A stretch of DNA of 64,000 bases from DAOUKH01 sp034421515 (GTDB lineage: Bacteria; Chloroflexota; Dehalococcoidia; SHYB01): contig DAOUKH010000099.1 in assembly GCA_034421515.1 (NCBI GenBank), positions 13,314 to 77,313 of the forward strand, read 5' to 3'. Position 1 is the stretch's first letter; every line of letters begins with the position of its first letter. Below the pieces are notes generated by a model. It did no database searches. It was not told the origin of the DNA and worked only from the letters and a program-made list of their open reading frames with translations. Shown here one piece after another: positions 34,133 to 43,725 of the stretch. The translations under genes and the position numbers were made by a program.

Positions 34133-35792
34133 GAAGCTTGTCCGGTTCGGAATCCCCGCAGTTCTCGCGCTGGCTTTGTTGGTAACAGCATGTGGAGGTG
34201 CGGATCCAACGGCTACACCGGTCCCCACGGCCACTTCCGTCCCTCCGACGGCCACGCCGGTCCCGGCGCCGACGGACACCCCGGAGCCTACGACCAAGAT
34301 GGGCGGGACGCTGAAGTACGTCCCGCTTGCAGACCAGCTCGGGCTGGACCCGGGCTTCTCCAGCTACTATCAGACGATCCAGCATTCCATGCAGATCAAC
34401 GACTTCCTGTTCTCCACGGACGCCGACCTCAAAGTACAGCCCCAGATGGTGGACACCTGGGACCTGAGCTCCGATGGCACGGTGTACACCTTCAATCTCC
34501 GCGATGGACTCGCCTTCCACGACGGCAGGCCCGTCTTGGCCGAACACGTCGTCGCGACGATGGAGCGGGGGATCGGGGTCGACACCTACGGCAAGTTCCT
34601 GGCGCCGGTGGTCGCCGGCATGGAAGCGTTGGACGCCGACACGCTTACGCTCACCCTGACCGAACCGCTCGGCTTCACGCTCAATGCCCTTGGCTACGCA
34701 AGCACACGGTTCGCTCTGGTGATGCCGCCCGAATACACCAGCCTTCCTCAGAAAGAGAAGGCGGCGGGTGAGATCGGGGCCGGCCCGTGGAAGTTCGTGG
34801 AATGGCAGCCTGGGGACCAGATTGACTACGAGCGCAACGACAACTACGTGCCCAGGGATGAGGACGCCAGCGGCTATGCCGGTGGGAAGCAGGTGTTCCT
34901 GGACGCGCACGAGTGGCACATCATTGCCGACTCGGGCGCCAAGGTGGCCGCGGTCGAGACCGGTCAGGTCGATTTTGTCGACTGGCCGCCCCCCGACTCT
35001 TTCGACAGGACCGCGGGTAACCCCGACCTGGTAACCCTCCGGGACACGGCGGGCCCCATGGCGTTCATCTACGTGAACAAGCTTGTGCCGCCGTTCAACG
35101 ACGTTCGCGCCCGGAAGGCGCTCCAAGCCGCGGTGAACCAGCGGGAACATCTCCTCACCGCCTACCCAGAGTCCTTGGCCTCGCCGTGCGCGGCCATCTT
35201 CGGTTGCAGCGCGGCGCCTTGGACGTCGGAGGCCGGCATTGAGCCGTGGATCAGCGCCAGCGACACGGAGCTCGCACAAGAGCTGTGGGACCAGGCTTAC
35301 AACGGCGAAACGATCGTCCTCGTGCAGTGGAACGGACGACCGGAGTACCAGAACCCCGGCCTGTTGACTAAGCAGATTCTGGAGGACCTGGGGGCCGAGG
35401 TTGAAGTGTTCGCCACCGACACCGCCGCGGGCAGCGCCCTCGTGCGCAACCGGGAGGCCTCGGAGGCAGGCGATTGGCACGTGGGGCATCTGGTCTCCAC
35501 GAACTACGTGGACCCCATCTCCACGAGTTTCCTCAATCCCTCGTATGGGTACGGCGGATGGAGCGTCGATGACCGCATCACCGACCTGAAGGGAGACTTC
35601 CTCAGGGCAACCGACGATGCACAGAGAAAGCGCATCATCGACGAGATTCAGACGATTAACTACGCCAACGCCGAGGGGATCATCAGCGGCCAAGCCTTCC
35701 GCCACAAGGTCTACCGGAAAGACGTCAAGGGAGTCATTCCGGCGCCGATCTTGACGTACCAACCGTTCTGGAACATCTGGCTCGACCGGTAG
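34128..35792 (+). CDS. ABC transporter solute-binding lipoprotein (SBP_bac_5 family)
   Basis: A 554-residue binding lipoprotein from ATG 34128, the start closest to the signal peptide; three upstream in-frame ATGs lie in the duplicated leader. The lipobox V-T-A-C places the lipid on Cys22, followed by a T/P-rich tether to about residue 56. The mature domain starts G-G-T-L-K-Y and shows the family-5 plan with G-A-G-P-W-K-F near 222. It is clearly more distant from the other two binding proteins and lacks their double-cysteine segment. Its likely permeases are encoded 6 kb downstream at 41837-43671, separated by catabolic genes. Confidence 0.92.
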   Translation: MKKLVRFGIPAVLALALLVTACGGADPTATPVPTATSVPPTATPVPAPTDTPEPTTKMGGTLKYVPLADQLGLDPGFSSYYQTIQHSMQINDFLFSTDADLKVQPQMVDTWDLSSDGTVYTFNLRDGLAFHDGRPVLAEHVVATMERGIGVDTYGKFLAPVVAGMEALDADTLTLTLTEPLGFTLNALGYASTRFALVMPPEYTSLPQKEKAAGEIGAGPWKFVEWQPGDQIDYERNDNYVPRDEDASGYAGGKQVFLDAHEWHIIADSGAKVAAVETGQVDFVDWPPPDSFDRTAGNPDLVTLRDTAGPMAFIYVNKLVPPFNDVRARKALQAAVNQREHLLTAYPESLASPCAAIFGCSAAPWTSEAGIEPWISASDTELAQELWDQAYNGETIVLVQWNGRPEYQNPGLLTKQILEDLGAEVEVFATDTAAGSALVRNREASEAGDWHVGHLVSTNYVDPISTSFLNPSYGYGGWSVDDRITDLKGDFLRATDDAQRKRIIDEIQTINYANAEGIISGQAFRHKVYRKDVKGVIPAPILTYQPFWNIWLDR

Positions 35793-35815
35793 CCGGTAGG
35801 GTCGTGAAGTATGCG

Positions 35816-35847
35816 AATCAGGGAGAGGACGAGTCCTTTCCCTGATT
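35816..35847 (+). terminator. Hairpin after the binding-protein gene
   Basis: AATCAGGGA and TCCCTGATT form a nine-base stem, with an inner AGGAC/GTCCT stem, 24 bases after the stop codon. The following bases (TGCTTCT) are only moderately T-rich. It could terminate or attenuate transcription and raise the level of the binding protein over the downstream enzymes. Confidence 0.45.
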
Positions 35848-35896
35848 TGCTTCTAGCGAGGGTTGTCGGGAGCCGGAAGAAGGGCAGGGAGCGGCG

Positions 35897-37198
35897 ATGG
35901 TTGGACTGAAAGCCCGACCCGAGCAAACGACCGAGTTCACCGAGGCGGTCAGGGATACGGCCTCGGAGGCCTACGGCTCATCGCAGATCGGCCCCTGGGA
36001 CTACTGTCCCAAGCTTGGCTTCAGGGAATACTGGTACCCGGCGATCTGGAAGAAGAAGGTGGGCCGGCGGCCGGTCAACGTCACGATGTTGGGCGAGGAG
36101 CTGGTCCTCTTCCGGGGCAAGGAAGGGAAGATCGAGGCCCTCAGCGATTGGTGCCCTCACCGCGGCGCCCGGCTCTCCCGAGGTTACAACGAGTTCCCCG
36201 GGACGATTACCTGCCCCTACCACGGCTATACGTTCGACGCCAGCGGTCAGTGCGTGGCCGGGCTCGTCGAGGCCGACGTCTCGCCCTTGGCGGCGAAGAT
36301 GAAGGCACGGAAGTACCCGACGGCGGAGTGGCAAGGGATCGTCTTCGTCTGGATGGGAATGACAGACCCCGTGCCTCTGGAAGAAGACCTGCCCTGGGAA
36401 TTCAAGGAGCCGAGCTTGACGGGCCGGCGCTTCAGCAGGGTGCGGGTATGGCACGCCAACTGGACGGAGCCGGTGAACCAGGGCGTCGACAATCACGGCC
36501 TCTACCTGCACCGCGGGCTCACGATCTGGCGCCTCTTCAACATCAAACTGCACTTCTTCCGCAAGAAGCCCGTCCAGACCGGGTCGATCAAGGTGGTGGA
36601 AGAGGGCGACAACTACATCAACGTCCGGTTCGGAACGCTCCGGTACGGTCAGGGCGACTATCCGGGGCTGGGTAAGTGGCCGCGGCGGGCGTGGTGGCGG
36701 GTGCTGGGCCCGGTCAAGGGGCCGGGGGGCCGCGAGGCCGTCGCCGGTAGCGGCAGCATCGACGACGTCCGTTGGGCGGGGCACGACCACAACGTCGAGC
36801 TCCCCAGCAAGGTTCGCATCCCCTCCGGCATCAACCAGTACCTGCGCTGGGGGGTCCCCGTCGATGAAGAGAACACGCGGATGTGGACCTTCCTGCTGTG
36901 GAAGAAGCCGAAGAACTTCCTCCACGCCATCTACCAATACCTCTACTACCACCTGTACCGGAAGCAGTACGAAGTCATCGGCATCAACGAGCGTCAGGAC
37001 CTCGAAGTATTCCTCGGCGACCGCCTGAACTACGAATCGTCACAGAAGCTTGGCATGGTGGACGTCGGGGTGATCTACTTCCGGCGGCACCTCGCGAAGC
37101 GCTCGCGCGACTTCAGGCGGCTTGGCGGCGCCTTCGGCAATCGCAAACAGCCTCCCGACCCGGCGAAGGTCGCGGAGTGGACGGCAGGCTCCCGGTAG
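35897..37198 (+). CDS. Rieske non-heme iron oxygenase, large subunit
   Basis: A 433-residue ring-hydroxylating or O-demethylating oxygenase. The Rieske cluster ligands are C86-x-H88-x17-C106-x2-H109 (W-C-P-H-R-G and C-P-Y-H-G). The mononuclear iron site is in D-N-H200-G-L-Y-L-H205. It uses O2 and electrons from a ferredoxin/reductase not found in the window. GGGAG precedes ATG 35897. A close paralogue is at 40461-41762. A ring-cleavage-type gene follows, so an aromatic substrate is plausible. Confidence 0.92.
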   Translation: MVGLKARPEQTTEFTEAVRDTASEAYGSSQIGPWDYCPKLGFREYWYPAIWKKKVGRRPVNVTMLGEELVLFRGKEGKIEALSDWCPHRGARLSRGYNEFPGTITCPYHGYTFDASGQCVAGLVEADVSPLAAKMKARKYPTAEWQGIVFVWMGMTDPVPLEEDLPWEFKEPSLTGRRFSRVRVWHANWTEPVNQGVDNHGLYLHRGLTIWRLFNIKLHFFRKKPVQTGSIKVVEEGDNYINVRFGTLRYGQGDYPGLGKWPRRAWWRVLGPVKGPGGREAVAGSGSIDDVRWAGHDHNVELPSKVRIPSGINQYLRWGVPVDEENTRMWTFLLWKKPKNFLHAIYQYLYYHLYRKQYEVIGINERQDLEVFLGDRLNYESSQKLGMVDVGVIYFRRHLAKRSRDFRRLGGAFGNRKQPPDPAKVAEWTAGSR

Positions 37199-37333
37199 CC
37201 GAATCCCGAGCCGTCACCGCCTGGGGCGGATGTAGCCGGAGGGCGGACCGGTAGGGGCGGGCCTTGGGCCCGCGGCCGAATGGCTTCGGGGGGCCGCCGT
37301 GGGGCTGTGCGGCGATACGGAGGGGACAGCGGC

Positions 37334-38332
37334 ATGCCACAAGTCGCGGAGAAGGCATACCAGGCCACCGGAGCGCCGCGCCGGCTCGTCCACGCCAACA
37401 TGTACGTCGGCGACTACGAGCGCAGCTTCGACTTCTACAACCAAATCTTGGGCGTGGAAGAGACGTTTCGCATCGTTGACGAAAAGATCGTCTTCCTGAG
37501 CAACGGCAACACCCATCACGACCTGGCCTTCATCGAGGTTGCCGAATCGGAGGAGGATCGCCCGGACCACAGGGTCAGGCCTCACGAGTATGGGTCGCGG
37601 GCCGGGTTGAACCACTTCGCTTTCGAAATGTACAACGAGGCAGAGCTGGTGGAGGCTTGGCGGCGCCTCGATGGCGGGGGTGTTGGGCCCCTTGGGTTGG
37701 AAGACCGCCTCGTCACCCGCAGCGTCTACTTCCACGACCCCGAGGGCCACGGCATAGAGCTCACCGTCGACATGCTGAGCAACTGGCGGGACTACCGGAA
37801 GCCGGGCGTCACGGTGTCGCACAAACCGTACGTGCCGGAGGCGGAGCCGCCGAAGACCGAGACCTTCATCAACATGGACCCTGAGATTCGCCGCATCGCC
37901 TCCGCGCCGCTGCACGCGAAGCGAACTGCCCACGCCACGATCGCTGCTCAAGACTTTCCCGCTCTCCGCCGGTTCTACACGGAGATGGTTGGACTACGGG
38001 AGCTATACCTCGACCCCGACGGGGCGTTCTGCGTGTTGCAGGGCAAGGACTACTCCGGATATTCCCTGGTGCTGATCCCCGCCTCGGCTCGCCACGAGCC
38101 CGGCGTTCACCAAGTCGCCTTCGAGCTCGCCGACGCCAACGACCTCGACGGCGCTCCGGAGCGGCTCGCCGCCAAGGGAGTGCAGGTCGAGTACAAGATG
38201 GAGCATCCAAAGAAGCAAGCGGTCTACTTCCGCGACCCGGACGGCATCCTGGTCCAGGCCTACTACGAGACGCCGGACTTCCTCGACGAGGTCGAGGCGA
38301 TGGACCCGGCGATCGCCGTCCTGCTGCTCTAA
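37334..38332 (+). CDS. Two-domain VOC-superfamily protein (extradiol-dioxygenase-like)
   Basis: A 332-residue protein of two VOC (glyoxalase/extradiol dioxygenase) modules. In the first, metal ligands His20, His94 and Glu142 are in place. In the second, His200 and His259 are present but the carboxylate position is Gln308. Classical two-domain extradiol dioxygenases keep the metal in the C-terminal half, so this protein reverses that pattern. ATG 37334 is preferred because GGAGGGG lies upstream. Placed after a Rieske oxygenase and before an alpha/beta hydrolase, meta-cleavage of a diol is a reasonable guess. Confidence 0.82.
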   Translation: MPQVAEKAYQATGAPRRLVHANMYVGDYERSFDFYNQILGVEETFRIVDEKIVFLSNGNTHHDLAFIEVAESEEDRPDHRVRPHEYGSRAGLNHFAFEMYNEAELVEAWRRLDGGGVGPLGLEDRLVTRSVYFHDPEGHGIELTVDMLSNWRDYRKPGVTVSHKPYVPEAEPPKTETFINMDPEIRRIASAPLHAKRTAHATIAAQDFPALRRFYTEMVGLRELYLDPDGAFCVLQGKDYSGYSLVLIPASARHEPGVHQVAFELADANDLDGAPERLAAKGVQVEYKMEHPKKQAVYFRDPDGILVQAYYETPDFLDEVEAMDPAIAVLLL

Positions 38333-38367
38333 CCGAAGCCCAGCCCTCCGACCCAGGAATAGTGGCC

Positions 38368-39204
38368 ATGTTTCGAAAAATCGGCGACCTGAACGTCCAC
38401 TACGAAGTGGCAGGCGAGGGCTATCCGATGGTCCTTCTCCACGGGGGTGGGTCGCGGGCCGAGTGCTTCGAGGAGATGATGCCCATCCTGTCCCGCGAGT
38501 TCATGGTCTATGCCTACGACCTCAGGGGCGCGGGCGAAACGCAACGTCCACCCGAACCGAGGATCTCGTACGAGGTCTGGCGGGCGGACCTCAGCGCCTT
38601 CCTCGATAGCTTTGATATAGATGAGGCCGTCCTGGTGGGGTGGTCGCTCGGCGCCGGCGTCGTCATGGACTTCGCCTTCCATTACCCCCAGCGGGTGTCC
38701 AAGCTCGTGCTTATCGGGGCCGTCAGCCCTCGCCTCGAGCGCGCGATAGACCCGTCGGGCTTCGAGAAACGCCGGAAGCTCATCGAAGGCGGCGCCACCG
38801 CCGAGCAGATCGTGGCCGAGACCTTCGAGTTCACCAAGGGCGCCTTCAGTCCCAACAGCATTGAGCATAAGCCCCACGCGGTCGAGGCCATTCGGCGCGA
38901 ACACCTTCGAAATGACCCCAAGGAGTATCTCGAGACGGTGCGCATGATCAACACGCCGCTGACGGTTGGGGACCGCCTGGGGGAGATTCGCTGCCCGAGC
39001 CTTGTCATCGTCGGGGAGCATGATGCCCGCACTCCTTTTCCGAACGGAGCGGACCTCAACAAGGCGATACCGAACTCTTTCCTCAAGGTGCTCGAGAACT
39101 GCGGCCACTTCTATGGCTACGAGCAGCCGGAAATGACCAGCGAGGTGATGCTTTCATTCCTGAAAGCGCAGTGGCCATCGATGGACGCCGCCGCCGCGCG
39201 GTGA
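38368..39204 (+). CDS. Alpha/beta hydrolase with intact triad
   Basis: A 278-residue alpha/beta hydrolase. The nucleophile elbow is G-W-S93-L-G, the acid is Asp219 (G-E-H-D-A-R-T-P) and the histidine His247 (N-C-G-H-F), so unlike the two operon hydrolases the full triad is present. The oxyanion loop is L-H-G-G-G-S. ATG 38368 is preferred to a GTG six bases earlier because of the spacing from AGGA. Next to the VOC gene it could be the C-C hydrolase of a meta-cleavage product, or an esterase. Confidence 0.88.
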   Translation: MFRKIGDLNVHYEVAGEGYPMVLLHGGGSRAECFEEMMPILSREFMVYAYDLRGAGETQRPPEPRISYEVWRADLSAFLDSFDIDEAVLVGWSLGAGVVMDFAFHYPQRVSKLVLIGAVSPRLERAIDPSGFEKRRKLIEGGATAEQIVAETFEFTKGAFSPNSIEHKPHAVEAIRREHLRNDPKEYLETVRMINTPLTVGDRLGEIRCPSLVIVGEHDARTPFPNGADLNKAIPNSFLKVLENCGHFYGYEQPEMTSEVMLSFLKAQWPSMDAAAAR

Positions 39205-39282
39205 GGCAATCAGCGTCCCAACCGTGCCGTCGGCGGCTGTGGCGCGACGGCAACGTCAGGCAAGGAGCAAAGGAGAACCGAC

Positions 39283-40395
39283 ATGGTAGCGACAGAGCAA
39301 CGCTTCATCTCCGCCGACTCTCACGTTTTCGAGCCCCCCAACCTGTGGTGGGACCATCTGGGGGACAAGTGGGGAGAGAAGCTCCCACGGGTCATCCATG
39401 AGTTCCAAGGGGAGAAGGGGGAGTTCTTCTACAACGGAATCGATGATGCGGTCATCGAGCTGGTCAGCAGGCAGCGGGTACGAGACGCCAAGCTCGACCG
39501 GAAGTGGCAGGAAGCGGGCACGGACCCGGAGCTGCGCAAGGCCTACCAGCACGAGGAAGGGGTCGACGCGGAGATACTGAATCCGACGGAGGGGCTTACG
39601 TTCATCCAGACCGAGAACCGCGACATGCTCCGCGACTGCTGTACGGTCTACAATGATTGGCTCGCGGAGTACTGCTCCTATGATCCCAAGAGCCTGATCG
39701 GTACGGCGATCATTCCGATCGAGGACGTCAACTGGGCGGCCCAAGAGCTTGAGCGTACGACGGCCAAGGGCCTCAAAGGGGCGTTCATCAACCTGGAGCC
39801 GCCGGAGGGCTTCCCGCCGTATTCGAACACCTACTATGACCGGTTCTGGTCGGCGGCGCGAGAAATCGAGGCGCCGATCACGCTGCACATCGGCACCGGC
39901 AGGATCCGCACCGGTCTCTCGTTGATTACTCCGGAGGAAAGACGAGAGATGCCGATGGGCATCATCATGTCGCGCGCCGAAGTGATGTGGGTGCTGGCCC
40001 GCGACTTCATCTACGGCGGCATCCTCGACCGCTTCCCCGGCCTGACGCTTCTCTGCAGCGAGTTCGAGATTTCGTGGATACCCTGGTTCATGAACGAGAT
40101 GGACCGGAACATGCAGCGCACCTGGACCATCACCTACGGGTACCCGTCGCCGAAGATGCTGCCCAGCGAGTACATGAAGACCCGCGTCTTCCACGGGTTT
40201 ATCGACGACCCCTTCATCTCCGAGCTTGGACCCATCGTGGGCATCGACCGCATCTTGTGGGGGTCGGACTTCCCGCACCCTGAGGGTATTGGGCTGAAGG
40301 CCCGTCAGACGCTTGATGGTATTCTCGGCGGGTTGAGCGCGGACGACCGGGAGAAGCTCACTTCGACGAACGCCGCCGCCCTCTGGGGGTTGTAG
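39283..40395 (+). CDS. Amidohydrolase-2 family metal-dependent hydrolase/decarboxylase
   Basis: A 370-residue protein opening with S-A-D-S-H-V-F-E-P-P. It has L-H-I-G-T-G near 205 and W-G-S-D-F-P-H-P-E-G near 327, the metal-site motifs of the ACMSD-like group. AAGGAG precedes ATG 39283. It is closely related to the protein at 44782-45891, with shared segments such as C-S-E-F-E-I-S-W-I-P-W-F-M-N-E-M-D. In ring-cleavage pathways family members decarboxylate or hydrolyse intermediates, which fits the surrounding genes. Confidence 0.88.
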   Translation: MVATEQRFISADSHVFEPPNLWWDHLGDKWGEKLPRVIHEFQGEKGEFFYNGIDDAVIELVSRQRVRDAKLDRKWQEAGTDPELRKAYQHEEGVDAEILNPTEGLTFIQTENRDMLRDCCTVYNDWLAEYCSYDPKSLIGTAIIPIEDVNWAAQELERTTAKGLKGAFINLEPPEGFPPYSNTYYDRFWSAAREIEAPITLHIGTGRIRTGLSLITPEERREMPMGIIMSRAEVMWVLARDFIYGGILDRFPGLTLLCSEFEISWIPWFMNEMDRNMQRTWTITYGYPSPKMLPSEYMKTRVFHGFIDDPFISELGPIVGIDRILWGSDFPHPEGIGLKARQTLDGILGGLSADDREKLTSTNAAALWGL

Positions 40396-40460
40396 CCGGC
40401 AGGGAGGACGTTCCGCGCTACCATGCAGGCGTTTGAACAGGAGCAGATGGAGGGACTTCG

Positions 40461-41762
40461 ATGGTAGAGGCGAAGCCGCGAGTGGCCCGGCCCGGGCGTA
40501 CGGGTGAATTCACCGACGACGTCGGCGCTACGGCCACGGAGGCCTACGGGTCGTCGCAGATCGGTCCCTGGGACTACTGCCCCAAGCTTGGCTTCAGGGA
40601 GTATTGGTACCCGGCGATCTGGAAGAAGAAGGTGGGCCGGCGGCCAGTCAACGTCACGATGCTGGGCGAGGAGGTGGTCTTCTTCAAGGGCAAGGAAGGA
40701 CGGATCGAGGCCCTCAGCGACTGGTGCCCTCACCGCGGCGCCCGCCTCTCCCGCGGCTTCTGCGAGTTCCCCGGGACCATCACCTGCCCCTACCACGGCT
40801 ATACCTTCGACGCCAGCGGGCAGTGCGTGGCCGGGCTTGTCGAGGCCGACGTCTCTCCCCTGGCGGCGAAGATGAAGGCGCGGAAGTACCCGACGGAGGA
40901 ATGGCAGGGGATCATCTTCGTCTGGATGGGCATCACGGACCCGGTACCGTTGGAGGAAGACCTGCCGTGGGAATTTAACGACTCGAACCTGTCCGGCCGG
41001 CGCTATACCAGGACAAAGATCTGGGAGGCCAACTGGACGGAGCCGGTGAACCAGGGCATCGACAATCATGGCCTCTATCTGCACCGGGGTCTGAGCTTCT
41101 GGCGGTTCTTTCACCGCAGGCTCCTCTTCTTCCGCAAACGGCCCATACAGACCGGCCCCTTCAAGATCGTGGACGAGGGGGAAAAGCACGTCAGCGTGCG
41201 ATTCGGCGCCATCAAATACGGCCAGTCGGAATACCCCGGCTTGGGGAAATGGCCGCGGCATGTATGGTGGAGAATCCTACCGGCCCCTAAGGGGTCGGGC
41301 GGCGGGACCCGAGAGGGGCCCCTGAACGAGAAGAACTGGGCGAGCCACGACCACAACGTCGAGCTCCCCAGCATCGTGCGCATCCCCGTCGGCACCCACG
41401 TGCACATCCGGTGGGGGGTCCCGGTGGACCACATCCACACACGGATGTGGACCTTCAACGTATTCAGGAAAGAGCCGAATTTCTTGACGCGTTGGTACCA
41501 TCACATCTACTACTATTTCTGGCGAAGGTTAGCCACCGTCATCTCCGTCAACGAGCTTGAGGACCTCGTTGTCTTCAAAGAAGACCGCTTGAACTATGAG
41601 ACTCCTCAGAAGCTCGGCATGGTGGACGTGGGGATCATCTACTTCCGCCGCCACTTGGCGAGACGGTCGCGCGACTTCAAACGGCTTGACGGAGCCTTCG
41701 GATGCCTGAAGGCTCCCCCCGACGAGGCGAAAGTCGCGGAGTGGATCGGCAAGCGGAACTAG
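40461..41762 (+). CDS. Rieske non-heme iron oxygenase, large subunit (second paralogue)
   Basis: A 433-residue paralogue of the protein at 35897, identical in length and nearly identical around the Rieske site (C89-x-H91...C109-x2-H112) and the iron site D-N-H-G-L-Y-L-H. Differences cluster in the mid region (about 170-300), which includes the substrate pocket in this family, and the C-terminus. This suggests duplication followed by substrate divergence. GGAGG precedes ATG 40461. No ferredoxin or reductase gene is linked. Confidence 0.92.
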   Translation: MVEAKPRVARPGRTGEFTDDVGATATEAYGSSQIGPWDYCPKLGFREYWYPAIWKKKVGRRPVNVTMLGEEVVFFKGKEGRIEALSDWCPHRGARLSRGFCEFPGTITCPYHGYTFDASGQCVAGLVEADVSPLAAKMKARKYPTEEWQGIIFVWMGITDPVPLEEDLPWEFNDSNLSGRRYTRTKIWEANWTEPVNQGIDNHGLYLHRGLSFWRFFHRRLLFFRKRPIQTGPFKIVDEGEKHVSVRFGAIKYGQSEYPGLGKWPRHVWWRILPAPKGSGGGTREGPLNEKNWASHDHNVELPSIVRIPVGTHVHIRWGVPVDHIHTRMWTFNVFRKEPNFLTRWYHHIYYYFWRRLATVISVNELEDLVVFKEDRLNYETPQKLGMVDVGIIYFRRHLARRSRDFKRLDGAFGCLKAPPDEAKVAEWIGKRN

Positions 41763-41836
41763 CAAAACCGACCCGGCCGGGGCTCCTGAATCAGGACCCT
41801 GAATGGGCGGAAGCTGGACGTTAACTCGGAGGCGGA

Positions 41837-42778
41837 GTGCGCGGCTACCTTGGACGACGACTCCTTGCCAGCATCCCCGTGGTGCTGTTCGTCGCCATCG
41901 TCACCTTCAGCCTTCTTTACCTGACGCCGGGCGACCCCGCGGAGGTCTTGGCCGGCGACGATGCTACCCCGGAAGATGTCGCGCAGATCCGTGAGAATCT
42001 CGGACTGGACCGGCCCTATCCGGTGCGGCTGGGCATCTTTCTTGGGAACACCCTGCAGGGCGATCTGGGGCTGAGCGTCTTCTCGGGCAAGGAAGTGTCG
42101 GAACTGATCGCGGACCGTTTCGAGCCGACGCTGTCGATCGCCGTCTTCGCCACGATCATCGCCATCATGTTGGGGCTGCCCCTGGGAGTGATCGCCGCCT
42201 GGAAGGCCAATACGTGGATCGATCGGTCCATCATGGTGTGGGCCGTGATCGGGCTCGCGCTCCCGCCGTTCTTCATGGGATTCCTGATCGTGTGGGCCGT
42301 CGGCCTGCAAGTGCGCCTCTTCCCCGTGAACGGCTACGTCCCGTTGACCGAGAACTTCGGCGACTATCTTTACTACCTCGTCCTCCCTTCCGTGGCCGCC
42401 AGCAATACGTTCATGGCGTTGATCATCCGCATGACGAGATCGAGTGTGCTCGAGGTCTTGAAACAGGACTACATTCGCACCGCCCGGGCGAAGGGCCTGA
42501 GCGAGAGCCTGGTGCTCTTTCGGCATGGCGTCGGGAACGCCGCGTTGCCGATACTCACCGTCATCGGCTTCGGCGTCGCGTTCCTGATTACCGGACTCGT
42601 CGTGGTGGAGAGCGTGTTCGCCGTTCCCGGTATGGGCCGGCTGCTCGTGGATTCGATCGCCCGCAGAGACTATCCGGTCATCCAGGGGGTCGTGCTCGTC
42701 ATCTCCGCCGCTTACGTACTCGTCAATCTCGTCGTTGACATCCTCTACACGTACTTTGACCCCAGGATCAAATACTAG
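41837..42778 (+). CDS. Dipeptide/oligopeptide-type ABC transporter permease (DppB-like)
   Basis: A 313-residue DppB-like permease starting at GTG 41837 behind GGAGGCGGA. It has an N-terminal helix and L-T-P-G-D-P-A, then the coupling loop D-Y-I-R-T-A-R-A-K-G-L-S near 215 and six helices overall. Its TAG overlaps the GTG of the next permease by one base. It is the nearest permease set to the binding protein at 34128-35792. Confidence 0.93.
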   Translation: MRGYLGRRLLASIPVVLFVAIVTFSLLYLTPGDPAEVLAGDDATPEDVAQIRENLGLDRPYPVRLGIFLGNTLQGDLGLSVFSGKEVSELIADRFEPTLSIAVFATIIAIMLGLPLGVIAAWKANTWIDRSIMVWAVIGLALPPFFMGFLIVWAVGLQVRLFPVNGYVPLTENFGDYLYYLVLPSVAASNTFMALIIRMTRSSVLEVLKQDYIRTARAKGLSESLVLFRHGVGNAALPILTVIGFGVAFLITGLVVVESVFAVPGMGRLLVDSIARRDYPVIQGVVLVISAAYVLVNLVVDILYTYFDPRIKY

Positions 42779-43671
42779 TGGTCGCTGAAGAGACAGGGAT
42801 TTCAACCCCCAAGACGGCCTGGGACCGGCCGCTTCGGCTGCTGCGGTGGCTGGTGCGCCACGCCCGCGGGAACCCCACCATGGCCGCGGGCATCGGGTTC
42901 GTGGTGGCTATCGCCTTCATAACGACGGCGGCGCCGCTGTTCGCACCGCAGGACCCCGACCGCCTCAATCCCATCAACCGCCTGCAGGCGCCATCCCGCG
43001 AATACTGGTTTGGGACCGACCAGGTCGGACGGGAAGTGTACCCACGGACGATCTACGGGGGCCGCGTCTCTCTTATAGTCGGCTTCTCGGTGGCGGCGCT
43101 CTCGATGGCGATCGGCACAATCTTTGGACTCACCGCCGGCTATTTTCGTACGGCCGACGCAGTCATCATGCGCTTCATGGACGGCCTCATGGCCTTCCCC
43201 ATGATTCTCCTAGCGATTGCGATGGTGGCCATCCTGGGGGCAAGTATGGCGAACGTCATTGCCGCCCTTGTGGTGGTCTCCTTTCCCAGGGAGACCCGTG
43301 TCGTCCGGGCCAGCGTGCTTTCCCTTCGAGAGCAACAATTCGTCGAAGCGGCACGGGCCATCGGCGCGCCCACGGCCCGCATCCTTGCATTCCACATTTT
43401 CCCCAGCACGATCCCGCCGCTGATCATCCAGGGGACGTTTACCTGTGCGCTCGCCATCCTGACCGAGGCGACCCTTTCCTTCCTGGGCGCCGGCATCTCG
43501 CCCGACATACCGAGTTGGGGCAACATGATGGCGGAGGGGAACTACTATGTGCAGGTCGCCATCTGGGTGATCGTCTTCCCCGGGACCGCCCTGGGCCTCA
43601 CCGTCATGGGCGTGAGCCTCGCCGGCGACGGACTACGCGACCTACTCGACCCGAGGATTGCCCGTACCTAG
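42778..43671 (+). CDS. Dipeptide/oligopeptide-type ABC transporter permease (DppC-like)
   Basis: A 297-residue DppC-like permease starting at GTG 42778, which shares its first base with the last base of the upstream stop (TAGTG). It has the N-terminal helix, G-T-D-Q-V-G-R-E at the loop start and the coupling loop E-A-A-R-A-I-G-A near 200. A dienelactone-hydrolase-like gene follows, not an ATPase. Confidence 0.93.
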   Translation: MVAEETGISTPKTAWDRPLRLLRWLVRHARGNPTMAAGIGFVVAIAFITTAAPLFAPQDPDRLNPINRLQAPSREYWFGTDQVGREVYPRTIYGGRVSLIVGFSVAALSMAIGTIFGLTAGYFRTADAVIMRFMDGLMAFPMILLAIAMVAILGASMANVIAALVVVSFPRETRVVRASVLSLREQQFVEAARAIGAPTARILAFHIFPSTIPPLIIQGTFTCALAILTEATLSFLGAGISPDIPSWGNMMAEGNYYVQVAIWVIVFPGTALGLTVMGVSLAGDGLRDLLDPRIART

Positions 43672-43725
43672 CACCCCTGGGTGTGATCCGGACCGCAACA
43701 CGTTGAATCGGAGGAGGCGCACAAG

